DNA of 64,000 nucleotides from positions 1,860,001 to 1,924,000 of the forward strand of contig NZ_CP133266.1 in NCBI RefSeq assembly GCF_030915485.1, read 5' to 3'. This document shows, piece after piece, positions 17,342-27,315 of this stretch. Below the pieces are notes generated by a model. That model worked only from the letters and a program-made list of their open reading frames with translations, had not been told where the DNA came from and did no database searches. The position numbers and the translations under genes are program-made. The DNA comes from Neobacillus sp. PS3-40. Lineage in GTDB: Bacteria; Bacillota; Bacilli; Bacillales; Cytobacillaceae. The stretch's first letter is position 1. Each line of letters begins with the position of its first letter.

Positions 17342-18432
17342 TCAAATCTTTCCAATCTTATTAATTCTTTAATCATATATTGTTGATTCTCAAAATTCCC
17401 TTTTAATAACCCAATAGATCTTTCTGACATTTTCAATCTTTCATTTTTATCTTCAATTAAGACTTTTATATTATGAGTTAACTCTTCTTGTGTTACAAAG
17501 TCTTTTGGGCCGAGATATTTAATTATTTTTTTATTACCTAAGGTTTTACTAATCAGTTCTTGATTTTCTGCAATACTTGACACAATTGAAGGCAATCCAA
17601 GATAGCACCGTTCCCAAGTAGTTGTGCCACCAGCACCAATTGATAAATCAGCATGGTACATTAATTCGGCCATGTTATTCACCTGACAATGAAAATGTAA
17701 GAATTCATAACTCGCGCAAGTCAATTTAATCTCTTTTTTGTTAAGATTGGACTGTCCTACAACAACATCAACATGGATATCATTTCGGCTTAGTGCTAAA
17801 AAGGCTTTCAGCGCTTTACCTGTTTCATTAGTTGGATCTGTTCCACCATAGAATATAAATATTCGCCTTACATCTCCATTGCGATTTTTCAAGTTACTAA
17901 ATTTAGAATAAAATTCATCTCGTAATAATACATAACTCGGTCCTAGAAACATTTTACAATGAGTAGGAACTAGCGAAGAGTATCGATTTTGGTAATTATC
18001 AAAGTAGTTTTGATCTAATAAATAATCACAATCATGTTTCCGATCTGCTAAATCGTCAATAACCATCATTTTCTTGGTTAAAGCCTTAATGTTTCTTTCC
18101 CACTGTTCATTTATCCCGTAATGGTCAACAATTAATAAATCAACAGGATGGCCCTTTAATATATGTTTTGTTTGTTCTAAATCCCTACATTGTGGGACAC
18201 CTAACCATTGGGATTGTGATATTGGAAGTATATTATTTTCATTAGGAAACGGAAGCCTTAATACCTTGAATCCATTTTTCTCTATGACATCACATAAATG
18301 ACCTTTAAGTTCACGACTTACAAAAGTGACATTTACACCATTTTCATATAATCTCCCTGCAAGGGTTAAACATCTCATGACATGCCCTATTCCCATGTCA
18401 ATTGAAGCATCAACACGTATATATACATTCAT
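17338..18432 (-). CDS. pseG: UDP-2,4-diacetamido-2,4,6-trideoxy-L-altropyranose hydrolase
   Basis: 364 residues, with the PseG N-terminal signature VDASIDMGIGHVMRCLTLAG, the metal/base region VDHYGINEQWE, and the MurG-like UDP-binding half (IFYGGTDPTN, ADLSIGAGGTTTWERCYLGL). It removes UDP to release the free sugar for PseI. It lies in order between the cytidylyltransferase and pseH and overlaps pseH by four bases. Confidence 0.92.
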   Translation of the reverse strand: MNVYIRVDASIDMGIGHVMRCLTLAGRLYENGVNVTFVSRELKGHLCDVIEKNGFKVLRLPFPNENNILPISQSQWLGVPQCRDLEQTKHILKGHPVDLLIVDHYGINEQWERNIKALTKKMMVIDDLADRKHDCDYLLDQNYFDNYQNRYSSLVPTHCKMFLGPSYVLLRDEFYSKFSNLKNRNGDVRRIFIFYGGTDPTNETGKALKAFLALSRNDIHVDVVVGQSNLNKKEIKLTCASYEFLHFHCQVNNMAELMYHADLSIGAGGTTTWERCYLGLPSIVSSIAENQELISKTLGNKKIIKYLGPKDFVTQEELTHNIKVLIEDKNERLKMSERSIGLLKGNFENQQYMIKELIRLERFE

Positions 18433-18456
18433 AAATTATCACTCATATTTTCAAGT

Positions 18457-19200
18457 TTACTTTTCATTTAATTTTTTTTGTTCAATATGTGAATTAATGA
18501 ATAACCATTCCGGATTTTCTTGCATGACATCAATAATGTCTCTGAGTGTAAAATATTTATTATCTCTTTTTAAAAGTTCCTTAATTAATTGATCAACTAA
18601 TTTAAAATCTTCCTCCGTATCAACAGTTAAGCGGTATTTACTTAAATCCAAATCATTTTTAACGTAACCTAAATTAAAAAGATTCGTATGCTGATATATG
18701 TAAGGAGTAACATGTTCCCGACAAACTGTATCCTTCGCTTTTTTAAAAGATTGTTCTAGAGCCTGCATGGAAAAAACTTCTACATCTAAACCACGTGGAT
18801 ATGATCTTTCAATCGTATTTGAAACATAATCATAGATTGGAAAGTTCTTTATGTAATGACTAATAACCTCATCAATAACGTTAGGGTCAATCAATGGACA
18901 ATCTGAGGTTAATCGAACGATAATTTCAGCATGTGACTGTTGTGCTGCCTCAAAATATCTAGACAACACATCCTCCTCTGAACCTCGATAATAAGGAACT
19001 AATAACCTCCCACATAGATCAATTATTGGTTGTTCAGTATCTTTGGTTGTTGTTGCAATCACGATTTCATCAATTTGTTTTGAATTTCGCACTTGCTCTA
19101 TTTGATATTCTAGCAAAGGTTTCCCTAACACTTCTTTTAAAATTTTTCCTGGTAACCTTGTCGATCCCATCCTTGCCTGAATAATAGCTATAACCTTCAA
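18457..19200 (-). CDS. pseF: SpsF/PseF-type cytidylyltransferase
   Basis: 247 residues with the SpsF nucleotidyl-transfer signature IIQARMGSTRLPGKILKEV and the RLTSDCPLIDPNVIDEVISH motif. In pse clusters of Firmicutes this family activates pseudaminic acid with CTP to CMP-Pse, the donor used by Maf transferases. The alternative is a spore-coat sugar role as for SpsF; context makes PseF more likely. It starts with TTG after GAGGGTGA, 15 bases below the pseC stop. Confidence 0.85.
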   Translation of the reverse strand: MKVIAIIQARMGSTRLPGKILKEVLGKPLLEYQIEQVRNSKQIDEIVIATTTKDTEQPIIDLCGRLLVPYYRGSEEDVLSRYFEAAQQSHAEIIVRLTSDCPLIDPNVIDEVISHYIKNFPIYDYVSNTIERSYPRGLDVEVFSMQALEQSFKKAKDTVCREHVTPYIYQHTNLFNLGYVKNDLDLSKYRLTVDTEEDFKLVDQLIKELLKRDNKYFTLRDIIDVMQENPEWLFINSHIEQKKLNEK

Positions 19201-19215
19201 TAAATCACCCTCTAA

Positions 19216-20376
19216 TCACTTCGAATAAAGGCGAATAACCTTTGTCACCGCTTTAATAACATCCTGTACATCATCCTCTGTCATTGCTGGGAAAAGTGGT
19301 AATGTAATGATTTCTTCGTATAATTTTTCTGCATTTGGACATATACCACGCTGATAACCAAGTTTCTGATAATATGGCTGAAGATGAACAGGAATGTAAT
19401 GTACATTTACACCAATATTTTCATTCAGTAATGCTTCGAAAATTTGCTTTCTACTGACTAGTAGCTTTTCTCTTTTTAATCGAATAATATATAAATGCCA
19501 ACTAGAAGAGCCATCCTTAACCTGATATGGAATTTGAATGGCGTGTAGGTCTTTGAATGCGTCATTATACATGGATACATATTTCTTTCTTAGCTCCACA
19601 AATCGATCAATTTTACTCAACTGACTTATTCCAAGTGCAGCTTGTAAATCGGTCATTCGATAGTTATATCCAAGAAATTGCATCTCATAATACCATGGGC
19701 CTTCATTTCTTATCATTATATCCGGATCACGCGTGATTCCATGTGAACGGAATTGTAATAACTTCTCATAATATTCACGATTGTTCGTTGTAATTATTCC
19801 ACCCTCACCAGTCGTAATATGTTTAACTGGATGGAAACTGAACATCGTCATATCACTTATAGAACCAACTTTTCTACCTTTATAGGTAGCACCTAACGCA
19901 TGTGCAGCATCTTCGATAACGATAAGATTATGTTTTTTGGCAATCTCTAAAATACTGTCTAGATGCACAGGTTGCCCTGTAAAATCAACAGGAATTATAG
20001 CTTTTGTTTTTTCTGTTATTTTTTTTTCAATTTCAATTGGATCAATATTATATGTATGTTCGTCTATATCCGCAAAAACAGGCGCGCCCCCTTGATAGAG
20101 AACACAATTAGCACTTGCTGCAAATGTCATGGGTGTTGTGATGACTTCATCCCCATCGCCTATACCTGCAGCAAAGCAAGCTCCATGAAGAGCAGCTGTC
20201 CCATTTGAAAATGCCACTGCATATTTGGCTTCCACATAATCTGCTACTGCTTGTTCAAATTGGTTTATATTTGGTCCAGTAGTCAAATAATCCCCTTTTA
20301 ATACCTCAACAACCGCTTGGATATCTTTGTCATCTATCCATTGTCTCCCATATGGCAAGTAGGACTCTCTTTTCAT
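19216..20376 (-). CDS. pseC: UDP-4-keto-6-deoxy-L-AltNAc aminotransferase
   Basis: 386 residues of the DegT/DnrJ/EryC1/StrS PLP family. The N terminus YLPYGRQWIDDKDIQAVVEV, the IEDAAHALGATYKG motif and the PLP lysine in FHPVKHITTGEGG (about residue 181) are clear. It adds the C4 amino group to the PseB product. The start at 20376 is chosen because AGGAG lies nine bases before it; the two ATGs further upstream fall inside or next to that site. Confidence 0.93.
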   Translation of the reverse strand: MKRESYLPYGRQWIDDKDIQAVVEVLKGDYLTTGPNINQFEQAVADYVEAKYAVAFSNGTAALHGACFAAGIGDGDEVITTPMTFAASANCVLYQGGAPVFADIDEHTYNIDPIEIEKKITEKTKAIIPVDFTGQPVHLDSILEIAKKHNLIVIEDAAHALGATYKGRKVGSISDMTMFSFHPVKHITTGEGGIITTNNREYYEKLLQFRSHGITRDPDIMIRNEGPWYYEMQFLGYNYRMTDLQAALGISQLSKIDRFVELRKKYVSMYNDAFKDLHAIQIPYQVKDGSSSWHLYIIRLKREKLLVSRKQIFEALLNENIGVNVHYIPVHLQPYYQKLGYQRGICPNAEKLYEEIITLPLFPAMTEDDVQDVIKAVTKVIRLYSK

Positions 20377-20408
20377 TAACATCATCTCCTAAAAAAGAGA
20401 AGAAATCG

Positions 20409-21416
<1,008 letters not shown>

Positions 21417-21546
21417 CTAAGATATTCTTAATCCTATTTTCATAGGAATGTTCCCTTTTTGGTGTGTTATAGCTATTTATTGCAATTTTCTTTCGTTTAA
21501 CCTCATAATACATAGTCTCTATATTTATAAATTATTTTGGAACTAT

Positions 21547-22806
21547 CTATTCAAAATTTACAAATTGTTGAAGACTTTTATGAATCCATCCATGGATGAA
21601 TGCACCACCCTCCGTACAATTCCACAATTCTACATTTCTTATTAAAGACCTACTGTACCTTTCAAACCATTTTAAATATACAAAGAGATTTTTTGAAGTG
21701 CCTATTTTCCCCTGTTGATAGTAATCAGGTATTTTTATTAAATTTTCCATATGAACTTCACGAACTCCATGAGTGCCTTCAGCATGACTATAACCATTTG
21801 AAAAGGCAAGATCTTGTCCTACTAATGCAATTTTTTTGCATCCCATCCAGACCAATAAGTCAAGTAAACAGGTTGCTACTGAACCCCCAGTCTGTATGAG
21901 AGACTCTCCCCTCAATTCTGCTTGAAGCTCCGATTTATCAAAACCTTTTTGCCAAACAATAAATCTTGGGCCAAGGTAGTCTGCGACAGCCTTGTGATTT
22001 GCCGTTGCCAAGTAAAACAAAGACGGTTCCATATGATTGATTTTGATAAATTGCTCTTTAATATTATCCTGCGGGTCTGAAACCATGACGATATCTGGAT
22101 TAATTCCGTAGTTTAATAAAGGTTGTAAGGCTGTGCCCACACATGCTAAAGTGATTGATCCTTTTTTATGAATATCCGCTAAAATTGGCAACTGTTTTGT
22201 CAATGATGGTCCTGCCGAAACCAATATAGCAGCTTTATTTCCTAACGTATCCTTCCATTGACTTATCCCTGCGTCATTTAAACTCACGTTAAGATTAAAA
22301 TTATAATCAAGCTGATCAGCATGCCTTCGTATGGTCCTTAAGAACTGTACATGGTTTTCCAAAAGTTCTTTTAAAGAAGTTAGTTTTTCTGGAATTAATT
22401 CCAAGGATGGAGAATGAAGCAGTACCATTGTCTCCGGATCATCAAGAAATGGTAACAATTTAGTTCTGATTTCTATCCATTCATCCGAAACGCAAAGTTG
22501 AATTTCCCCAGCTAAATCTTGCAATCTACAACTGTTTTTCAGCCATTCTACATACTCAGGATTAAATTCCCATACCATTACTGGAATATGTGGAAAGTCC
22601 TGAATTAACTGTTTCAAATGATAACCTACTCCTAGGCCAATAACTAAAATTTTTTTAGGGGAATGCTTCTCTATTTCCCACTGGTCCACCCACCGTTTTG
22701 CTTCTTTTACAGGGTCATACTTACTATGAAGTAAAACCTCACCAGCCATTCTTTTTAGAGCAACCGTTACATGACCGCTCTTGGTTTGAATAAAATACCA
22801 CTTCAT
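21547..22806 (-). CDS. Motility-associated (Maf) glycosyltransferase, first copy
   Basis: 419 residues of the Maf/DUF115 family. The N-terminal YDPVKEAKRWVDQWEIE and VIGLGVGYHLKQLI segments and the central ILVSAGPSLTKQLPILADIH, DIVMVSDPQDN, TGGSVATCLLDLLVWMGCKK and GQDLAFSNGYSHAEG motifs are diagnostic. Maf proteins move CMP-activated nonulosonic acids onto Ser/Thr of flagellin in the cytoplasm before export. The start overlaps the stop of the small gene upstream (ATGA). It is shorter than the second copy and lacks that one's extra C-terminal helical region. Confidence 0.92.
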   Translation of the reverse strand: MKWYFIQTKSGHVTVALKRMAGEVLLHSKYDPVKEAKRWVDQWEIEKHSPKKILVIGLGVGYHLKQLIQDFPHIPVMVWEFNPEYVEWLKNSCRLQDLAGEIQLCVSDEWIEIRTKLLPFLDDPETMVLLHSPSLELIPEKLTSLKELLENHVQFLRTIRRHADQLDYNFNLNVSLNDAGISQWKDTLGNKAAILVSAGPSLTKQLPILADIHKKGSITLACVGTALQPLLNYGINPDIVMVSDPQDNIKEQFIKINHMEPSLFYLATANHKAVADYLGPRFIVWQKGFDKSELQAELRGESLIQTGGSVATCLLDLLVWMGCKKIALVGQDLAFSNGYSHAEGTHGVREVHMENLIKIPDYYQQGKIGTSKNLFVYLKWFERYSRSLIRNVELWNCTEGGAFIHGWIHKSLQQFVNFE

Positions 22807-23153
22807 ATATCTATCGATGTGATATTTGTTAACCAGTCCTCCAGAACTGGGCCTACTTCGTAATCCAGCAAATCAGCTAATAAAACATAATCTCCCATTT
22901 CAAGAGCACTAACCAGCTCCCGGAAATGTTGGGTAAGCGTGCTAATTTCGATATCTTGAAGCTGTCCATTAGCCTTCACCCCAGAAATAGCCTGTAACGT
23001 CCATTCTAGTCCCTCTACAATATCTGGAACTATTTGTAGGGCAACAGCTTCATTTCCACTCTGCAGATTTTCAGCTGTATTCTGACATCCTCTAACCATT
23101 TGGGGTAAATATTCCTTTAAACTTTCTAATGTTTCAATAACAATTTCTTCCAT
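22803..23153 (-). CDS. Small unknown protein between two Maf genes
   Basis: 116 mostly helical acidic residues (LESLKEYLPQMVRGCQNTAE, VPDIVEGLEWTLQAISGVKA, VSALEMGDYVLLADLLDYEV). I do not recognise it by name; similar small helical proteins are seen beside maf genes in other Firmicutes. It is translationally coupled to the downstream maf gene (ATGA overlap) and sits three bases after the upstream one. A subunit or adaptor of the Maf transferases is the simplest idea, but this is inference from position only. Confidence 0.8.
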   Translation of the reverse strand: MEEIVIETLESLKEYLPQMVRGCQNTAENLQSGNEAVALQIVPDIVEGLEWTLQAISGVKANGQLQDIEISTLTQHFRELVSALEMGDYVLLADLLDYEVGPVLEDWLTNITSIDI

Positions 23154-23156
23154 CTT

Positions 23157-24950
23157 TCACTCTTCTCCTTCCTGATTGTTTTTTAAAATTTTATCCAGTA
23201 TCCTTAATGTTGTTTCTACTGATTCTAAAATTCCTTTATATAAAGCATCGGATTTATTTAATATTCTTCTTGTTTGTTCTAGAGGGGTTTCATTTTGCTT
23301 CGCCTGATACTGGTGATTAACCCTAAAATTCACCGGCATAATAATGTAATGAACAATATTACTTTTCAAATATTCATTAAGTTTTCCATCGAGTTTATCT
23401 AGTCGTTTCAATATTTTCGCTTCTACTGTAACTGTTTCTCTAGAAGTACTAGAAAGAATATCGATTGCCTTTTTCGCTACTCTAACTACTTTTTGGAGAT
23501 TTTCCCGTTCAGTTTCTAAACTATCTATTATTTGAGACCTATTTTCATAATCAGGGTCATAAGATTTAAACGCCTCATTAAACTCCTCATTATAATTCTT
23601 ATTACAATAGGTATTAATAAACTTCTCAAATTCTAAATTTGTGATCCCTTCAAGAAAGGCTCCACCTTCAGTTGAGTTATAAATTGGTCGATTATCTCCA
23701 TATTTTCGAAAAGCTGTAATCATATCCTCAAAAACTCTTTTCATACTTAAAAAAGGAAAATCACTAAGAACTTCTCCTCCATAATATCCTTTTACAGATA
23801 CATACCTATTTTGTTTCACCAATTCCTCCTTTGTAACACCTTTAAAATTTGTATTACCTTCAGCATGGGTAAGGTTATTGGTATAAGCTAAATCTTGTCC
23901 AATAAAGGAAATTGGTCCTGATGTAATAATCTTTGCAATATAAAAACAGAAATTAGCAACGGAAGCTCCTCCTACAACAAAACCCAAATCTTTACCCACA
24001 GCCTTATTAATCCATGCAGATAATGTTTCATCCCCTGTATTGTATACTACCTTAAATCCTTGATGATGTTTTGGAATATCTTTATGAACCGAAAGGCTAT
24101 AAAATAAAGGGATATCATCATAATTTGTATTTTTAAAATGTGCCCAATTTGCTTCTCCTCCATCTATCGAAACTACCAAATGTGGTTTTATTCCAGCTTT
24201 AAGTAGCGGATTTATCGTAGAGCCAGCAGCAATGATCAATGCTGAATTATTTTCTCTTACTTTTCTTAAATGCTCTAACTGTTTTGTTAATGACGGACCA
24301 GAAGCAGCAATAATAATTGGACAAGTAAATTTATTTTCAAATACCTTAAATGGTATGGATTTCCAGGATTCATTTAAATTATACAACATGTTTTTTTGCC
24401 ATATTTTTGAAAAAACAGCAATAGTTCCAATATTTACTACACTTAATTTTACTGTTGTTGTAATAATGTCTCCAATAACTTTCACATATTGGGAATATAG
24501 TTTTTCATAATTTGGGGATACAATAAACTCTATTTGAGCCATATAATCTGAAGTGACTAAAAATTTAACTTCATCCTCTATCTGTTCTTTTTCATAGCCT
24601 ACTATAAAAAAGACACGTTTATGGTCAACTAATGAACCTAAATCACATTTATCCCTAACCTCCTCAAATAATCGAATACTAGGTTCAATGATGAATAAAA
24701 AATCACTTTCTCCCATTTTTTCAAGAAGTTCTTTAGCTAAATATGAGAAACCTAAACCAAAAAGAATATGCGCATGATTTTTTTTGTAATAATGATTAGC
24801 TAATCGCTTAGCTTCCTTAACAGGGTCATGCTGACTATTTAAATAAAATCCATTATATTTAACAAATGCTAACCCACTCTTACTCTCTATTACTGAAATA
24901 TCTTCATTCGAACTTTTTTGCTTGCCTTCTACTATAAAGATATTATTCAT
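23157..24950 (-). CDS. Motility-associated (Maf) glycosyltransferase, second copy
   Basis: 597 residues with the same Maf core as the first copy (HDPVKEAKRLANHYYKKN; FGLGFSYLAKELLEK; IIAASGPSLTKQLEHLRKVR; VVGGASVANFCFYIAKIITS; GQDLAYTNNLTHAEGNTNFK). A C-terminal 150-residue helical extension is unique to this copy. It is the first gene after hag. AAGGAG stands ten bases before the ATG. It could be reached by read-through from the sigma-D hag promoter past the hag terminator. Two Maf proteins may modify different sites or different flagellins. Confidence 0.92.
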   Translation of the reverse strand: MNNIFIVEGKQKSSNEDISVIESKSGLAFVKYNGFYLNSQHDPVKEAKRLANHYYKKNHAHILFGLGFSYLAKELLEKMGESDFLFIIEPSIRLFEEVRDKCDLGSLVDHKRVFFIVGYEKEQIEDEVKFLVTSDYMAQIEFIVSPNYEKLYSQYVKVIGDIITTTVKLSVVNIGTIAVFSKIWQKNMLYNLNESWKSIPFKVFENKFTCPIIIAASGPSLTKQLEHLRKVRENNSALIIAAGSTINPLLKAGIKPHLVVSIDGGEANWAHFKNTNYDDIPLFYSLSVHKDIPKHHQGFKVVYNTGDETLSAWINKAVGKDLGFVVGGASVANFCFYIAKIITSGPISFIGQDLAYTNNLTHAEGNTNFKGVTKEELVKQNRYVSVKGYYGGEVLSDFPFLSMKRVFEDMITAFRKYGDNRPIYNSTEGGAFLEGITNLEFEKFINTYCNKNYNEEFNEAFKSYDPDYENRSQIIDSLETERENLQKVVRVAKKAIDILSSTSRETVTVEAKILKRLDKLDGKLNEYLKSNIVHYIIMPVNFRVNHQYQAKQNETPLEQTRRILNKSDALYKGILESVETTLRILDKILKNNQEGEE

Positions 24951-24976
24951 TCCAAATAGTCTCCTTATGCGTATAT

Positions 24977-25010
24977 TAAGATAGGCAACCCGGTAAGGTT
25001 GCCTATCTTA
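24977..25010 (-). terminator. Strong hairpin terminator/attenuator after hag
   Basis: A perfect fourteen-base stem TAAGATAGGCAACC / GGTTGCCTATCTTA with loop CGGTAA (+ strand). There is no long T-tract, so partial read-through into the Maf-Pse island is plausible. The hairpin could also protect the hag mRNA 3' end. Confidence 0.8.
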
Positions 25011-25028
25011 GTATTAAAATCCTTGTTA

Positions 25029-25853
25029 TTAACGGAGTAATTGAAGAACTCCCTGTGGTTGTTGGTTAGCTTGTGCTAGCATTGCTTGAGCTGCTTGAGA
25101 AAGAATTGAGTTCTTAGATTGGTTCATCATTTCTTTCGCCATATCTACGTCACGGATACGAGACTCAGCAGCTGTTAGGTTTTCAGAACTTGCATCTAAG
25201 TTAGAGATAGTGTGTTCTAAACGGTTTTGGTAAGAACCTAATTTAGAACGCTCAGTAGAAACTTTTGTAATCGCACTGTTAATGTGTGTTACGAATGAAG
25301 TGAACTTAGAGTAAGTGTTTAATGAAGCGATTGTAGCTGAAGTCAATTTTGTAGCCAATGCTGATGCATTCATATTATTAATAGTTAATGTAATAACCTG
25401 ACCAGAGTTGGCACCCACTTGGAAGTGGTATGATGCTTTTTTTGCCAGAACTCCTTGAGTATTGAACTCAGTATTTGATGAAATTCTGTCAATCTCTTTC
25501 TTTAATTGCTTTAACTCATCAGTAATTGAACTACGGTCAGCAGTTACGTTAGTATCGTTAGATCCTTGTACTGCTAACTCACGCATACGTTGAAGAATAT
25601 CATGAGTTTCGCTTAATCCGCCTTCAGCTGTTTGGATTAAAGAAATTCCATCTTGTGAATTTCGAGAAGCTTGATCTAATCCGCGGATTTGACCACGCAT
25701 TTTTTCAGAGATTGAAAGACCTGCTGCATCGTCTCCAGCTTTGTTAATACGAAGACCTGAAGATAATTTTTCCATTGAGCTAGATTGAGCATTTGTTGCT
25801 TTGTTTAATTTGTTGTAAGTGTTTAACGCTGCAATATTGTGATTGATTTGCAT
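25029..25853 (-). CDS. hag: Flagellin
   Basis: 274 residues. The N terminus MQINHNIAALNTYNKLNKAT and SSGLRINKAGDDAAGLSISE form D0/D1, and the C terminus (VDMAKEMMNQSKNSILSQAA then GVLQLLR) closes D1/D0. The variable central domain is short, as in B. subtilis Hag. It is the main filament subunit, exported by the flagellar type III system. The start follows AAGGAGGA at seven bases. Transcription is from a near-consensus sigma-D promoter, and translation is very probably repressed by CsrA through a leader hairpin and the ribosome binding site. Confidence 0.97.
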   Translation of the reverse strand: MQINHNIAALNTYNKLNKATNAQSSSMEKLSSGLRINKAGDDAAGLSISEKMRGQIRGLDQASRNSQDGISLIQTAEGGLSETHDILQRMRELAVQGSNDTNVTADRSSITDELKQLKKEIDRISSNTEFNTQGVLAKKASYHFQVGANSGQVITLTINNMNASALATKLTSATIASLNTYSKFTSFVTHINSAITKVSTERSKLGSYQNRLEHTISNLDASSENLTAAESRIRDVDMAKEMMNQSKNSILSQAAQAMLAQANQQPQGVLQLLR

Positions 25854-25860
25854 TTATATT

Positions 25861-25896
25861 TCCTCCTTGAATTTTAAGTTCACATCCATGTGAACT
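25861..25896 (-). promoter_or_regulatory. CsrA binding sites in the hag leader
   Basis: On the minus strand AGTTCACATGGATGTGAACT (25877-25896) folds into an eight- to nine-base stem with TGGA in the loop. Its ACATGGATGT matches nine of ten bases of the known CsrA site ACARGGAUGU. A second GGA is in the ribosome binding site AAGGAGGA (25861-25868). This two-site layout is the one described for B. subtilis hag, and csrA and fliW are the next genes. Confidence 0.85.
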
Positions 25897-25910
25897 GTTT
25901 AATTTAGTTT

Positions 25911-25942
25911 GAGAGAATAAGGTCGGCCGCCCTTATTCTCTC
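25911..25942 (-). other. Stable 5' leader hairpin of hag mRNA
   Basis: A perfect twelve-base stem GAGAGAATAAGG / CCTTATTCTCTC with an eight-base GC-rich loop lies within a few bases of the expected transcription start. It probably stabilises the abundant hag mRNA at its 5' end. Confidence 0.7.
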
Positions 25943-25953
25943 TTACAATAATA

Positions 25954-25980
25954 TTATCGGTATCAAGGAGGAATAGTTTA
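25954..25980 (-). promoter_or_regulatory. Sigma-D promoter of hag
   Basis: Minus-strand TAAA - 15 bases - ACCGATAA. The -35 and spacing are perfect. Confidence 0.9.
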
Positions 25981-26011
25981 ATAGTTCAAATTAGTTTTTT
26001 GTATCTTTTTG

Positions 26012-26227
26012 TTATTTTTTGAGGAAATTTAGCAAACTGGAGATATCTTTTGAAGCTTGTTGGTTTTCAGTTAAGATTTGTTCGTAAATTTCGCTACGGT
26101 AGATTTCGACATGCTTAGGAGCTTTAATGCCAATTTTAACTTGATCATTTTTAGATACGATAATGGTGATTTCAATGTCATCACTAATTTTGATGGATTC
26201 ACCGTTTTTTCGAGTAAGTACTAACAT
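26012..26227 (-). CDS. csrA: Carbon storage regulator, translational repressor
   Basis: 71 residues starting [20 protein letters not shown], with the family segment [20 protein letters not shown]. CsrA dimers bind GGA motifs in mRNA; in Bacillus they block hag translation until FliW removes them. The ATG at 26227 is preferred because AAAGGGTG lies just upstream; the GTG three codons earlier is inside that site. The fliW stop codon overlaps the ribosome binding site, so the two genes are coupled. Confidence 0.96.
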   Translation of the reverse strand: MLVLTRKNGESIKISDDIEITIIVSKNDQVKIGIKAPKHVEIYRSEIYEQILTENQQASKDISSLLNFLKK

Positions 26228-26232
26228 AGAAA

Positions 26233-26661
26233 TCACCCTTTCTGGAATATGGGATGCTTGGTTTTATAATGTTCTTGATTTAAAATGACTTGCTTTGCTT
26301 TCTGATTGGACGTATTGATAATAATAGGAGCTTGTAGGTTGGCGGTCGTTCTTTCAAAAGGTTCCTCAATCGTTAAAATAGAAATTACCTGTACTTCCTT
26401 TTCAGTTTTTAGGCCTAATTCTTCAACTACCGAATCTTCAAGCTGGAAATCATAGGCTTGAAAAAAGTGAAATGGACTAGTAATCACAAAGGCCAAGTAT
26501 TCTGTCACTACTGATTGCATAACAGAAAAAGTTTGGTCATCCGATAATGGTAGGATAATAAATTCCTTTTCCTCTAGAAAACCTGGAATTCCTTTTTCAA
26601 AGTGTAGAATGTCTTGCATATTAATTTCTATTTCACCATGATATTTTGTTTTGATTGGCAT
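26233..26661 (-). CDS. fliW: Flagellar assembly factor FliW
   Basis: 142 residues with the FliW pattern [20 protein letters not shown] then [14 protein letters not shown] and a C-terminal [19 protein letters not shown]. FliW binds either Hag or CsrA. When Hag is exported, free FliW antagonises CsrA and hag is translated. It is placed directly before csrA as in other Bacillaceae. Confidence 0.96.
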   Translation of the reverse strand: MPIKTKYHGEIEINMQDILHFEKGIPGFLEEKEFIILPLSDDQTFSVMQSVVTEYLAFVITSPFHFFQAYDFQLEDSVVEELGLKTEKEVQVISILTIEEPFERTTANLQAPIIINTSNQKAKQVILNQEHYKTKHPIFQKG

Positions 26662-26676
26662 ACTCTCACCATTCCT

Positions 26677-27267
26677 TTATATAAGTTGTTCATAATTAGT
26701 TCCGACAAATTTCAAATTATTAAAATCAATTTTTAATGACTGATATTGTTTCATATTAATTTCTACGTTTCCAGGAGTGTAATTGATTATCGGTTGCCTC
26801 ATGCGACTGCTTATAATCGGCTTATGAACCTTCCAATTAATATCTACTTTTCCAGGATCATAATTAATTTGGACACTACCTTCAGTTGGCACCCAACCAA
26901 TACCAAATTCATGTTCTGGGAGATATCGCTTACTTTTTGCTTGTTCAACAATAGGATTCCCACCATTTTCAATCTTCATAAGATCTTCACCTTCTTGTAT
27001 GCGTCGAGCTATTCCTTCAAGCCAATCTTGACGACCCTTCTGTGCTGCTTCCTCCGTTCTTCTAGAAACACTTTTAAGATCCACATCCGCACGGGCTTTT
27101 GTTTGATCAATTGTTAACTTTGAAGGCACTTTATCTATTTGCATTTCTGCTTTAGGCTGTTGGATGCTTAAATCAGCTGGTGGTTGTTCGATTTGAAGAT
27201 GATCTTTTTTGGTCTTTATTTCAATTTTAGCATATGTCGATTCCAACCTTATTTGTGGAAGTTCCAT
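26677..27267 (-). CDS. YviE-like (DUF6470) protein
   Basis: 196 residues matching YviE of the B. subtilis flagellar operon: N-terminal MELPQIRLESTYAKIEIKTK, repeated short beta strands of the type ADLSIQQPKAEMQIDKVPSK, and a C-terminal IINYTPGNVEINMKQYQSLK. It lies between flgL and fliW, the conserved position. The function is unknown. The alternating beta repeats suggest a structural or chaperone-type protein; this is inference. Confidence 0.88.
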   Translation of the reverse strand: MELPQIRLESTYAKIEIKTKKDHLQIEQPPADLSIQQPKAEMQIDKVPSKLTIDQTKARADVDLKSVSRRTEEAAQKGRQDWLEGIARRIQEGEDLMKIENGGNPIVEQAKSKRYLPEHEFGIGWVPTEGSVQINYDPGKVDINWKVHKPIISSRMRQPIINYTPGNVEINMKQYQSLKIDFNNLKFVGTNYEQLI

Positions 27268-27315
27268 GTTCCACCTCCTAGTAAAAAAAAGCTATTCTCA
27301 AAAAGAAATAGCTTT

